A stretch of 64,000 nucleotides of DNA, taken from contig ML677351.1 of NCBI GenBank assembly GCA_007922305.1, positions 7,863,673 through 7,927,672 on the forward strand. Direction: 5' to 3'. Made by a program: the position numbers and the translations under genes. Each line of letters begins with the position of its first letter. The stretch's first letter is position 1. Origin of the DNA: Dermatemys mawii (taxonomy: Eukaryota > Chordata > Testudines > Dermatemydidae). The notes under the pieces were generated by a model, which did not search any database, was not told the origin of the DNA, and saw only the letters and a program-made list of their open reading frames with translations. This document shows positions 11,990-22,559 of the stretch, one piece after another.

Positions 11990-13884
11990 TTACCCGGCTA
12001 GCAACCGCCAGTTCTACTCTGGACTCAAATTGCTGTCCTTTTAAAGAAATCTATTACTGCATTTTTAATACAAATTTTTCAGGTTACGTAACATGCTAAT
12101 GTGTACCCACATGTTTGATATTCCAGTGAAAACTGCGAAAGTTAAACCTCCACTGAAGGAACATGCAGCCCTCACAATACAATAGGTCAAAGAAAGCATT
12201 ATGCTGTCCATTCTAAATTATGTTTTTAATTTCCCTAATAATAGACACCAAAGCCCTAAGTCACTGTGTGTACATACACACACTTAAAAATATATATAGT
12301 TTTTCAGTTTGTCATTTAACTCTGTAAATCCAGTCATAACTATAATCCCCGAGTGAAGAATAAACATCAAAGCTAAATGTTTTAATTCCCAGAGCTAATC
12401 TAACAAAATATCAGGATACCAGAGATTCCGTAGAACAACTGGGGTTAGTAGAGGTCCTTGGATGTTCCTCAACAGAGATATAGCTTTGAAAAATCGCTAC
12501 TGAGATGATTTTACTTTAGCTGAATCTCATGGTACTTAAGTTTTTTATTCCTTCTGCAGAGTCGGAGTTACATCACGTAATAGAGTACTTAATTTACAAG
12601 CATTAACAAAATGTAATATGTTTTCATTTGGAATTTTTTAAGCAACTGTATTGCTCTACTTTTTAGGATGTGCCTTTGAGATCTGGCAGGGAGTTAGAAT
12701 TTAGAAAGACTCGCTGGAATTAAAAAAAAAATCCAACATATTTTCAGTGAAAGAACTGCAAGGAATAGTTTTAAAACAGACAGAGAAATCCTCCTCTTTG
12801 TATTTACATGATCCTGTTATTTTTACCTTTTAAAATTAACTTACTGATGTGTAGTTGGACTATTCCTTCTCACTTTGTTAAACAATGAGGTCCCTAAAGA
12901 AAGAGGTCTGAACGTATATCTTTTGAAGTCACAGGGGTCGGCATGATGTACACGGGAGTGCAATATTTGGGCCCAAGAACCTTGGTTGCACTAGGACAAC
13001 TAGAACCTCCAGAAAGATCAGCAACAGAACTGGAGTAAGGACTCACTGCTGAAGATACAAAAGAACATATCTCAGTCAAATAACAGTAGTCTACACAGCT
13101 GGCCATTGGCTCTAGTAAGTTATAACTCTCCCAGTTCTGCACTCTGCTACCCTATTCACAAGTGTTCAATGGGACTGCACATGTGTTCTGAAACTATTCA
13201 CGTAAGGGATGCAGGATCATGAACAAAGGTAGACAAGAGCCTTAAAAGGACACAAATTTAAGTATCATTATGAAGGGCCCTGTCAAAAGAGAGCATTTGA
13301 TACAGAGTTCTCGCCTCATTCAGGATTAGTCAACATTTTCTGCAGAATTATTTTTTTTGTTTTAAAATAAAGTAGAAATATTTTCCTGAGTCAGCAGGCA
13401 GTTAGATCTACTATATCTTCTGTTCATTGCTTTGCAAGCATGAATAGGGTGAAGTTAACATTCTAGTAGTTTCACTTTGGCTTTTCCAGAACCTTGTGGG
13501 TATCAAAGAAACTGTCAAGAATTATGCCAGTGCCATGCCATTGGCCAGTCAGCTGCTGGGGAAAACTATTAGCAAAAGAAAAGACAAGAACTGGACTTAT
13601 GTGTGGGGAAATGGTACCCCAAACTGGAGACTGAAGAAAGGAAAAAGTAAGAGGGAAAAGGCTTTCTTCCTCCCTCGTTAGCCAAGAGGCTCTGGATGTA
13701 ATTGAAGAAGCAGCAGTTGAAAGCTCTTTTCTCTTTCTAGAAGCTAGATGGAAGTGAAGGTTCATGTTTATCATATGTATGCTACCTATACTGATTTGAA
13801 AAACTGAAGCCCCTATGCAAGAATCAGATGTAGCACTCGTGTAAATATCCCAAGAACCTTCTTCTTAGCATCTGGGAGCTCTGT
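11990..13884. other. AT-rich unique DNA, no gene seen
   Basis: The overlapping frames at 13472-13774 (- strand, 100 codons) and 13496-13681 (+ strand, 61 codons) were examined. Neither shows a recognisable domain or a paired acceptor and donor. The 82-codon minus frame at 12894-13142 is also unassigned. Confidence 0.4.
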
Positions 13885-15053
13885 GGATATGTCTACACTG
13901 CAATGTAAGCCCATGCTTGAGCCTAGTTCAAGCCTAGCCCATCTTTTGTCTATACTGCAATTGTGCTAACACAGGGCTCAGACCCAGGGTATCTTCAGGG
14001 ATGGAGGATCTGAGCTCAAATTAAGCCAGGACCCAGGGTCTACATCCTATTACTTTACAGCGTAGATGCAGCCCCACTTAACTCAGGTCTCAGGAGTCAG
14101 CCAGAGGTGTCCCATGAGGCAACTTCCTTTCCATGAGGAAACTTCCTTAGTCCTTTCTATCCCCAAAATCTGCAATCTACTATATTGGAGACAGAAGACA
14201 GACTCTGCCTCCTTTGCACATGGCAGAAGCTCAGGTCAGCATTAACCCATGATTTTCTGATCACCAAAATCTGCCAGCACACTATCAGACAACCTCCTGG
14301 GTGTGCAATGCAGAACAAGCCGATCAAGCCTTTTGCAAAGCAAGCTGCTTTCTGGTAATATACAGGGTGAGCAGTAAAGTATTTCCTCGATGCACCATGA
14401 TTCAATGTGAACTGCGGCCATATTTTGAGGGGGTGGGGACGTGGGAACTCTTTGATATGGTTACTTTGTCTCAAGTCTGAGCACTGCAGTGTGGACGTCA
14501 TAGCATTGGGTTCGAGCATGGGTTAGAAAAATCTTAATATAAGTTTAAAATACAGTGCTGATGCTCAAGCGCAGGGTTCCTTAACACAGTTTAGCTAACT
14601 CGAATCCCAGTAACTCTGTGCTTTGTAGTGTAGACCAGTGCTTCTCAACCAGAAGTATGTATACCCCAGGGGATACACAAATGTCTTCCATCAAGTCATT
14701 TAGACATTTGCCTAGTTTTACAACAGGTGACATAAAAAGCACTAGCAAAGTCAATATAAACTAAAATTTCATACAGACAGTGACTTGTTTACACAGCTCT
14801 ATATATTATACACTGAAATGGAAGGACAATATTTATATTCCAGTCAATTTACTTTATAATTATATGGTAAAAATGAGAAAGTAAGCAATTTTTCACGAAC
14901 ACTATGCTGTGATAATTTTGCATTTTTATGTCTTATTTTGTAAGCAAGTAGTTTTTAAGTGAGGTGAAACTTGGGAGTACACAAGACAAATCAGATTCCT
15001 GAAAGGGGTACAGTAGTCCGAAAAGGTTGAGAGCCACTGCTGTAGAGATACCC
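13885..15053. mobile_element. Harbinger-like non-autonomous DNA transposon, interrupted
   Basis: The left terminus GGATATGTCTACACTGCAA (from about 13885) is mirrored by the right terminus, which reads TTTGTAGTGTAGAC up to 14635 and resumes as ATACCC at 15048-15053. The right terminus is split by a hAT element at 14636-15039. Such GTCTACACTG-ended elements are abundant in turtles and are usually classed as PIF/Harbinger. The 3-bp target copy is not clear here. The 120-codon minus frame at 14157-14519 lies inside and has no recognisable transposase motif. Confidence 0.6.
14636..15039. mobile_element. hAT-type MITE nested in the Harbinger-like element
   Basis: The element begins CAGTGCTTCTCAACC and ends GGTTGAGAGCCACTG, perfect inverted termini except for one base. 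The 8-bp flanks are GTGTAGAC on the left and CTGTAGAG on the right, a target duplication matching at six of eight positions. An 8-bp duplication and CAGTG ends are hAT features. It is 404 bp long and non-coding. It sits only a few bases inside the right end of the older host element. Confidence 0.85.
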
Positions 15054-15161
15054 TGAAAGTGCTGGGCTTCACAGAATTGTATTACGTCTAGACCTTGTTT
15101 GTGGAATTCCCTCACCTCCTCTGGATTGTCTACTTCTGACAGTAAGTGTGTAGTACTTTGT

Positions 15162-15289
15162 TAGGGTGATCACATATCCCAATTTTATAGGGACAGTCCC
15201 GATATTTAGGGCTTTGTCTTATGTAGGCACCTATTGCCCCTTATCCCCATCTCAATTTTTCACACTTGCTGCCTATAAAAGTCACCCTA
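15162..15289 (+). mobile_element. Short hAT-like MITE, copy 1
   Basis: A 128-bp element begins TAGGGTGATCACAT and ends AAAGTCACCCTA. The flanks are TACTTTGT on the left and TACTTTTT on the right (seven of eight match), so the target duplication is 8 bp. The internal sequence includes TATAGGGACAGTCCCGAT. A second copy lies in opposite orientation at 52492-52613. Confidence 0.85.
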
Positions 15290-15299
15290 TACTTTTTTT

Positions 15300-17749
15300 T
15301 CAAGAAAAGTACCATTTCTTTTGCAAACAAGGCAGCACTGTTCTATAGGTGGAATGCTCCCAAGGCTCCATTTCCAAAAGAACCCATTAACAATACAAAT
15401 TTGTGTAATAAACAGTTGCCTATAAAGGTGAGTGCAATGAAATAACTGTGAGGGTAACTGAACGGATGTCAAGACTAGAAGTGTTATAGGATCTGAATTC
15501 ATTATACTGCTGTATGTGTTCATTCAAAATCTATTAAGCCTAATAGATTACAAAGTAAGTGAAGGGGACAAAGCCAATTTACTGAAGACATTATTGCACT
15601 TCAAAAATGTGCACTTATTGTTGGGGTAAAAAGCTTCAAATCAGATAATGTCAGAAGAAAAGCAGTTTTATGATAATTGCATGTCAGCCACATCGTTTCC
15701 TTTCAAACCCACCTACCTAAAATAGTGTGACAGGCTTGATTTCAAGATGTCTGAGCACGTGGAGCTGTGGTAAACTTTGCCCAGAATCCCTAAAAATAAT
15801 TCCAGAGAACTCTTGGAGGCCACAAAAACAGTAATGTTGCCTCAAAGTTAGTGAGTTGTACAGAAACCAGCTGAAAGACCACAGGCTTTTTAAAAAAATC
15901 TCATCTCAGAAAGAAACTGAATGTAAAGAACTGAACACAAAACATCTTAACGATTCACATTTGGAATTCATAACTTTTTCTTTTAAAAAAGTAAAGTCTA
16001 GCCACAAGAAATATAAAAATTTTAAATGAGCATGTTCCTTTTATAGCTATGTATTTCCTATAAAAGTTATAATTAATTCAATACACTAAATGTAATACAA
16101 AGGGACTAAAGCCTAGTCTTGTAGAGTAGCAATTTGAAAGTCCTGCTACAGTTCACTGAAGTATTTTAATCTGGGATAAGGGATTGGCAAATGAAACACT
16201 CACCTCTGGTTGGCAGTCAGCTTTTTAATTTTTTTCTATCAATCTATAACCAGCCCTGAAGCCATTTAAAGTTCTCATTTAGGATTATGGAGCATTTATG
16301 TTTAGAAAAAGTGTTTTAATGTGTTCTTGGTAGGATTGAAAAGATGATTTATAAAAACAATAGTTCACCACTCTGATATGTATTTGACTGATTCAGTAAA
16401 TTCCAGTTAAGATTCATTAACACTCCGAATCTCCAAATTTCTTTTTTAGCTGTTTCCTTTGGCTTTGTTTCATAAGAAACTTTTTGTAATGCTGCATAAC
16501 ACAAGGCTTATTCCGAACACAAATTTAAGCATTATATTTTCTCAAGTAATACGAACCCTTTGTGGACTAGAATAGGATATTCATGTCAACAATCATAAAA
16601 GTTCATTAAAGTCTTTGGATAAGGCATGCAATTTGACTAGAAGTCTGAAAAATCCCTGTAATCTAAGACTTAAATTTTATTTTTTTATTTTTTCAATATT
16701 CTTCTGCTAACTATAATGATAGCTACCACAATCTGAAAGCCTGACAAATGAGATGGCTCTTTTCTCATTGCTGGCCATCCATGACCAAAAGCTCTTTAAC
16801 CATCCTACCGACAAACATAACTGCACACTGTTGGCACAAAGAACCCAACTATCATTAATGTCCTTCATTCAGAGCAATGTATACTTAATAATTATGTGCA
16901 AGTTAGAAAGTTCCCATCATTACTACAATATTTTTGTAGCATCATTGTGCCTGCAAAGACACACCATTATGCTCTGTAAATATGACCAACTGTTACATTC
17001 TAAAACAGGCTCATTTCCCTCAGCAAAAGAATCCTAAATTTTAAACTTTTATATTTTAGTTTGCAAAATGGAACCATTTCCACTTTTGTAATATGTACAG
17101 AGATACTGAAATTTAGAGTAGCATAGTTAAGCTTTTTCTTCTGGTGCCATCTTTAATCCCTTTTTTAAAACTCTAAACATTAAAAATACGGCAAGGAGAC
17201 AATGGATGATGTTCTGTAATCTCTTTTGGCTACACTCAAAAAACTGAAAATAACCTGAAATTTAAAACACATCTTGAAATTTGTAGGGCAATCAGGCATT
17301 TTGCACGGCCAAATCTGAAGTACAATTTAGGAATCACAAATGTATTTTCAACTTTTCAATATGAAGACAATGAATGATGGTATGACAATAAATCAGCACC
17401 ATTGGCAGCTGGTAACAGTTTAGAGCACCTCTAAAGCTGTTCCACCTTACACTAGATGATGAACTGTTCCACAAATGAGCCCAGAATTAGGTGCAGGATA
17501 GTTCCACACAATGGTGATGAAAAGCCAAGTTTGGTCTTCCTCTGCCACAAACTTATCTTCTGTCTGAGGTTCTTGGGACAAGTTGGTACAACATCATTGT
17601 CTATGTGTTTGCTGTTGGTGCATAGTAGAGAGACCACAGCTGCACTATTACTAAAAGAGTCCTAAAAAGGGGAAAATTATTTTATATTTCCTGCCAACAT
17701 AGTTAGATTTAAATGAATAAGAATGTTTAGCACTGGACATATCAAAAAC
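15300..17749. other. AT-rich unique DNA, no gene seen
   Basis: No recognisable repeat or protein-like frame was found. The frames at 16753-17037 (+) and 17452-17665 (both strands) carry no motif. Confidence 0.45.
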
Positions 17750-17862
17750 AGAGCAAACATTAAATCTTCACAATACTCCTACTATATCTCCAGTTTACAA
17801 ATGGGTAAATGGAAACCAAAAGAGTTTAAAGTATTCCAGTCCACACAGAAAATCACTAGCAG

Positions 17863-18189
17863 CACCCGGTGCTGATTCCATGCTCCGGGGCTCAAGAACC
17901 CACAGGATAAGATAGTGAGTACTCAGCTCCTTTCACTTTCCCCGCCAGGGCCTCCCACTCGCTGGCAGCCCTGCAAATCAGCTCTTCCCCCTCCCTCCCA
18001 GCACCTCTCACCCTTGCAATCAGCTGTTAAGTGCCACGCAGGAAGCGCTGGGAGGGGGAGGCGAACAAGTGGTGGTGAGAAGAGCTGGGGGCATGAAGGG
18101 ACAGAGTGGGATGGGAAGAGGTGGGGCATAGGTGTGGACTTGGGGGGAAGGGTGGAAACTCTTGGAAACTCCAGAAGTCAGCGCCTATG
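17863..18189. mobile_element. hAT-type MITE, GC-rich family, copy 1
   Basis: The element begins CACCCGGTGCTGATTCC and ends GAAGTCAGCGCCTATG. The right terminus is the reverse complement of CATAGGCGCTGACTTC, which is how copy 2 at 36737 begins. The flanks ACTAGCAG (17855-17862) and ACTAGGAG (18190-18197) are an 8-bp target duplication with one mismatch. The interior is GC-rich and purine/pyrimidine-skewed, which produces several overlapping non-genic frames. Confidence 0.85.
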
Positions 18190-18235
18190 ACTAGGAGAGC
18201 GAAAATTGTAACTGAAGAGATCCCTGGTTCCCTGG

Positions 18236-18344
18236 ATGGGGGCGGGGCCAGGCTGTTTGGGGAGACAGAGCCTTCCCTACCCGGCCCTCCGCACAATTTT
18301 GAACCCCAATGTGGCCCTCAGGCCAAAAAGTTTGCCCACTCCTG
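18236..18344 (-). mobile_element. Truncated GC-rich hAT-type element
   Basis: On the minus strand it begins CAGGAGTGGGCAAACTTTTTG, followed by GCCTGAGGGCCACAT. This is the recognised terminus of an abundant turtle hAT MITE. The other end is missing, because the sequence stops in a GGGGGCGGGGCC stretch, so no target duplication is expected. Confidence 0.6.
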
Positions 18345-18369
18345 CTCTAGACTATTGTCTTTACCGGGC

Positions 18370-20370
18370 TGAAATTCTCTGTTGTGCAGAGGGACCGCAC
18401 AAGGGCGAATTTCATTCTCTGTAAATAGCTACTTAAGGTACATGTCTGAAGATAGGACCAACATTAAGTTAATATTTTAGTCATCCAAGGTTGACATGTG
18501 CTGCCAATTATTTATACAACTTGAAACAGTAAGGATAAGCATACTGACAAGATAGGAAAATGGAGACTACTTACACTGCATTATACAGCAAAGGTAAAGA
18601 AAGTTATGTTGTTCATTTCAAACTCTGCTATATTCAGATAGGGTAATTTTACATTTGGCCAAAAATGTAATAGCATGCACCTAAAACATACTTTCAAGTT
18701 GTTATTCAGTATGGTAATATATTCAAATTATGGTACAAATATAATTATGTCCAGCAGATGTCATATGTACACACATGAGAAATTTACATGCCAAGAAATC
18801 TTCTATGTGTAAGTAGTAAAACAGGAAATTTATTTTCTCACTAAGTAGGACTGGTAAATAGTTTAGTTATTTTACTGGATGCCAGTCTACATGCAAAGCA
18901 GCACCTTTCCAAAATGGCCCCATTTCTCCTTACTGTTTCTGGGAATGAAGCCAATTCCTCAGCTATTCCCTGAGTGAGGCGATTGCCTTGAGCAAGAAGA
19001 TCATGATGTCCCTTTAACCTTTCTGGTTGAAAGTGAGGCTGCTCTCAGCCCAAATGCCATCTCCCATTCTTTACCAATCATGCTGCCTTCAGAGAAGATA
19101 GTGGCCCCTTTTTTACCATGGGATGGCTAAGCACTACAAAAAAAAAGTGAAGATCCATGGAACGAGACTGTGGATGCAGCAAGGATGTGTTACCGACAAC
19201 GACCTTTGTTTTCAGTTATTTATTTTGTTTAAAATTTCCTGGGCAGGCATTTATCAGTGTTAATTACACAAATAAAAGTAAAAATGGGTGAAAATCAGAG
19301 TGGGGGGGAACCCTTCACAGTTTTTTTGGGTCTATATTGGCATTAGTATTGGAAGATGAGGGATAGAAAAAAAAACAACAAATAGAGAAAAGTACGAATA
19401 CTAGAAGGAAAAATAGTTAAATGTGCTGGTGGTTTATTTCACAAATTGTATTCATCTACATAATACCATATTAATATACATGCATCTTCATGAAATTACA
19501 GTCATCTACTGGAGTCTGCTCAGGTTACTGAGCCAACATCTCTCCTTCCAGAGTAGGACACTGGGTCCAGCCACTTTTTCTTTTTTTTTTACTTGAGCAG
19601 TAACTGTGTGTGTGTGTGTGTGTGTCTTCCACTACATTGTCTGTCTTTAGCATTTTATTACAAAACATAATAGAAAACTATGAGGAATGAGAGGAATGAG
19701 AGGGAAGCAGGTGGGAGATTTAGGTGCTGCAAGGGAGCACAGGGAGGAGAGGAAGGGGGCAGATGGAGGAAGTGCAATGGAATGTGAAGAGCCAGAAGAG
19801 GTTGAAAAGATTAAAGGGACTGTATTGTTGCAGTCAGAGAAGGAGGATATGATTAAAGGAAATATGGGAAACAACTGAATGTAGAAGGTAGGCAGGGGCC
19901 TGAAACTGTGGTTGAACATGGAGGAAGAAAGGGGATAGAAGAAAGTAGGGTAAATTCTCCACTTTCAGGGGAGAACACATATTTGGTTGAATTTTGACCC
20001 TGAAATGCACACATTTGAGATGGGTGGCTTTTTTCTAAAAGGGAAAAAAATATTAAAGGCAGTACAAGTACAATGTGATTAATTTACAGATCACATTGTT
20101 ATGAAGTCAATCTTATGATATGTTTGGGTCAGATGATTTTTGAGCCTTACGGGTTGGCCACGCTGAAAAAGTACTTGGATGGTATTTGGATGGATTGACA
20201 TCTATGGGACTATTGTGGCACTGATCTAATTACCTTCAAGCAAAATACAGAAAACTCATACAGACTTTAAAGGGTATAGTGCTAAATGAAAGCTGTACAA
20301 CAGTGTTTTCTTATAAATTATAATGTATCTCATGGCTAGTGGCCAAAGTAACTTGTGTGTTCTTCCCTAG
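18370..20370. other. AT-rich DNA with purine tract and (TG)n, no gene seen
   Basis: A strongly purine-rich stretch runs from about 19681 to 19960. It opens a 90-codon frame on the minus strand rich in S, P, F and L, which reflects composition and has no domain. A (TG)n microsatellite lies at about 19605-19625. Confidence 0.45.
19605..19625. repeat. (TG)n microsatellite
   Basis: About ten uninterrupted TG units. Confidence 0.85.
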
Positions 20371-20789
20371 TACAGTAACTCCTCGTTTAAAGTTTTCCCA
20401 GTTAACCTTGTTACATTGCTAATCAGTTAGGGAACATGATTGTTTAAAGTTGTGCAATGCTCCCTTCTAAAGTCAACTGCTCAGCAGGCTATCAATTGCT
20501 GGCAGTTCAATTGCGGTAGTTCATATGTCCCTTTCCCCACTGCAATGTGCTGCTCCTGCCCTCGAGCTGCTCCCTGAGACTCCTGCTTGCTGAGGGTGGG
20601 GGAGAAGACGGGGGCTAATGTCAAGGTGTCTCCCTCCCCGCTGCTCCTGCACCCTGCTTATCCCATCTTCCATAGAGCAGAGGGGGCACACAACAGAAAA
20701 CAGCTGTAGCTGTTGGTTTGCTGATCTAATTAACCGGGCAGTGAGTGTACTTTAGACCCCACTCTTGATACCTAACTGAAATGTGCATT

Positions 20790-20815
20790 TCTCTCTCTCT
20801 CTTTCTCTCTCTCAG
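20790..20815. repeat. (TC)n microsatellite
   Basis: An almost pure CT run with one TTT interruption, inside the mariner-type element. Confidence 0.8.
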
Positions 20816-20908
20816 AGTGTGTGTTTCTGCCCTCCCTTCTTTCCTGTTGCATTCTAGAGTGTGAGAGTTAACCCTTGAGGGCTCGGCAAATTGCTAGTTC
20901 ATTTAGCA

Positions 20909-21128
20909 CAGTGGTTCTCAAACTTTTGTATCGGTGACCCCTTTCAAATAGCAAGCCTCTGAGTGTGACTCCCCCTTATAAATTAAAGCACTTTTTAATG
21001 TATTTAAAACCATTATAAATGCTGGATGCAAAGCAGGGTTTTGGGTGGAGGCTGACAGCTTGTGACTCCCCATGTAATAACCTCATGACCCCCTTAGAGG
21101 TCCTGAACCCCACTTTGAGACCCCACTG
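20909..21128. mobile_element. hAT-type MITE nested in the mariner-type element
   Basis: The 220-bp element begins CAGTGGTTCTCAAAC and ends TTTGAGACCCCACTG. Perfect 8-bp target duplications ATTTAGCA flank it at 20901-20908 and 21129-21136. The perfect duplication suggests it is younger than most insertions in this window. Confidence 0.92.
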
Positions 21129-21246
21129 ATTTAGCAGTAAGGCACTGCCTGGGAAATATCCTGCCCTCTGACTTCTCCATCTCAACCAAGCTTCACAATC
21201 ATCATCACTGTGTACCAGTATTAAATTGTTTGTTTAAAACTTATAC

Positions 21247-21306
<60 letters not shown>
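21247..21306. repeat. (TG)n(TA)n(CA)n palindromic microsatellite
   Basis: About 60 bases of strictly alternating purine and pyrimidine. The TG half is the reverse complement of the CA half, with a TA centre, so the tract could form a cruciform or Z-DNA. Confidence 0.9.
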
Positions 21307-21309
<3 letters not shown>

Positions 21310-21464
21310 TATTGTCTTTTGTCTGGTGAAAATTTTTTTCCTGTAACCTAGCCATCCCTATTTACATTAATTCTTATGGGGAAATTGGATTAGTTTAACA
21401 TAATTTCGCTTAAAGACACATTTTCCAGGAACATAACTACGACGTTAAGTGAGGAGTTCCTATA

Positions 21465-22380
21465 AATGTAAAAATGCTGTGGATTCTGCTTCCACTTGAA
21501 TGCAGACACTCAAACATTTGATTGCCATTATCAGTTAATTCAGAACACATACATTATGAGGCATCAAAATGTATGGTAATTGTAGAAAAATATATAATAA
21601 TTGGGAACATTAGTAACAGTCAAAGAATGGTGCTGTATTTGATCATCTCATAGTAAAATTTGTTGTCACACGAACAGTGACAGAAAATGAGAATAAATGC
21701 TTACAAAAATGAACTAAGGAAGAACTATTTCAGTAAAAGAAAAGAAATGTAAAATCTCATTCAAACTAGAGGATTCCTCAAGAACAAACTGGCAAACATG
21801 CTCCCTAAAAGATAACATGCACAACTACTAATGTTTTAGTGACAGCTCGCATGTTTCATTGTAGATTAGCATTCATTTGCATGTTTCCCTTATGTATTAG
21901 GTGAAGCTGGAGAACACTGCACTGATTGTATTATAACAATGCTCTGGAGTGAAACAAAAAGATGGGGAAAGAAGGGGTTTATTGAATAAGCAGGTAGTCT
22001 GACAATAAGAGTAGCACCTGTAATGCTAATATAATTTTGTTTCCACTGTAAACCATGCAGGATTTTTATGTGCATTTCCTTTTCTATTTTAATATATACT
22101 ATAGAGAATATAATTTGGCTATAAGAAAGTTTATTTTCTGATTAGATATGTCACATATGGTCATAGCTGGGAGAGAAGTGAATGATCAAATAGAATTTAG
22201 TTTAAATGTTTTTGCCCAGCTTTAATTAATGTAAAGGTAAAAGAAAGGGAAAAATGGGGTTCAGCGGTTCCTGCATTCTTAATACACTTAATCAATTTTT
22301 AATTAGATGGGTTTGTACTGGCAGGTGTTTGGGTCAAGTCAGAAAAAGGGGAAGCCTAAAATTAGTTTCTTTAACCTATA
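21465..22380. other. AT-rich unique DNA, no gene seen
   Basis: No repeat or protein-like frame was recognised. The 61-codon minus frame at 21890-22075 has no motif. Confidence 0.45.
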
Positions 22381-22384
22381 TTTA

Positions 22385-22535
22385 TGGACCTAAATAAATT
22401 ACACGATTTTCAAAAATGCAGAACACCAGTTACTTTTCAATGACTTTATTGAGAACTGCAGGGTGCTCAGCACTTTAGAAAAATCAGGCTATTTATAGAG
22501 GTTCCTAAAAAGGACTTAGGTGCATAACTAGGGAA
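22385..22535. repeat. Palindromic MITE fragment
   Basis: GGACCTAAATAAAT then CGATTTTCAAAAATGC on the left are mirrored by GTGCTCAGCACTTTAGAAAAATCAGGC and a weaker CTTAGGTGCATAAC on the right. It resembles the turtle foldback repeat with gattttcaaaagtgctgagcac arms. It is decayed. Confidence 0.45.
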
Positions 22536-22559
22536 CAGATTGAGATTTCAACTCAAATC

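Larger units (their letters stand above)
17750..18365 (+). repeat. MIR-type SINE interrupted by two elements
   Basis: MIR-like segments lie at 17750-17862 (with the AATCTTCACAATACTCC and TTACAAATGGGTAAATGGAA blocks), 18190-18235 and about 18345-18365. Read together they follow the order of a MIR element: oligo-stretch, core, then the CACTAGCAGAGCGAAAATTG part. The intervening stretches are a hAT MITE (17863-18189) and a truncated GC-rich element (18236-18344). The decay level suggests an old element. Confidence 0.55.
20373..21462. mobile_element. Tc1/mariner-type non-autonomous transposon
   Basis: The left end CAGTAACTCCTCGTTTAA mirrors the right end TTAAGTGAGGAGTTCCTA. Both are flanked by TA (20371-20372 and 21463-21464), the target duplication of Tc1/mariner elements. 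The 1.09-kb interior has no transposase frame. It has been expanded by a nested hAT element (20909-21128) and a (TG)(TA)(CA) microsatellite (21247-21306). Further inner bases near 21382-21440 also match known turtle copies by recognition. Confidence 0.8.

Noticed and set aside
13472..13774. Overlapping 100-codon (-) and 61-codon (+) frames
   Set aside because: The two frames shadow each other, neither shows a motif, and a CTTTCTAG acceptor-like site nearby has no matching donor that gives an open exon.
14157..14519. 120-codon minus-strand frame, longest in the window
   Set aside because: It lies wholly inside the Harbinger-like non-autonomous element, has no transposase or DNA-binding motif that I can recognise, and has no splice signals.
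17915..18424. Cluster of overlapping frames on both strands
   Set aside because: The cluster is explained by the low stop-codon frequency in two GC-rich hAT-type elements.
19647..19919. 90-codon minus frame rich in S, P and F
   Set aside because: A purine-rich tract on the plus strand produces it. No domain or splice sites are present.
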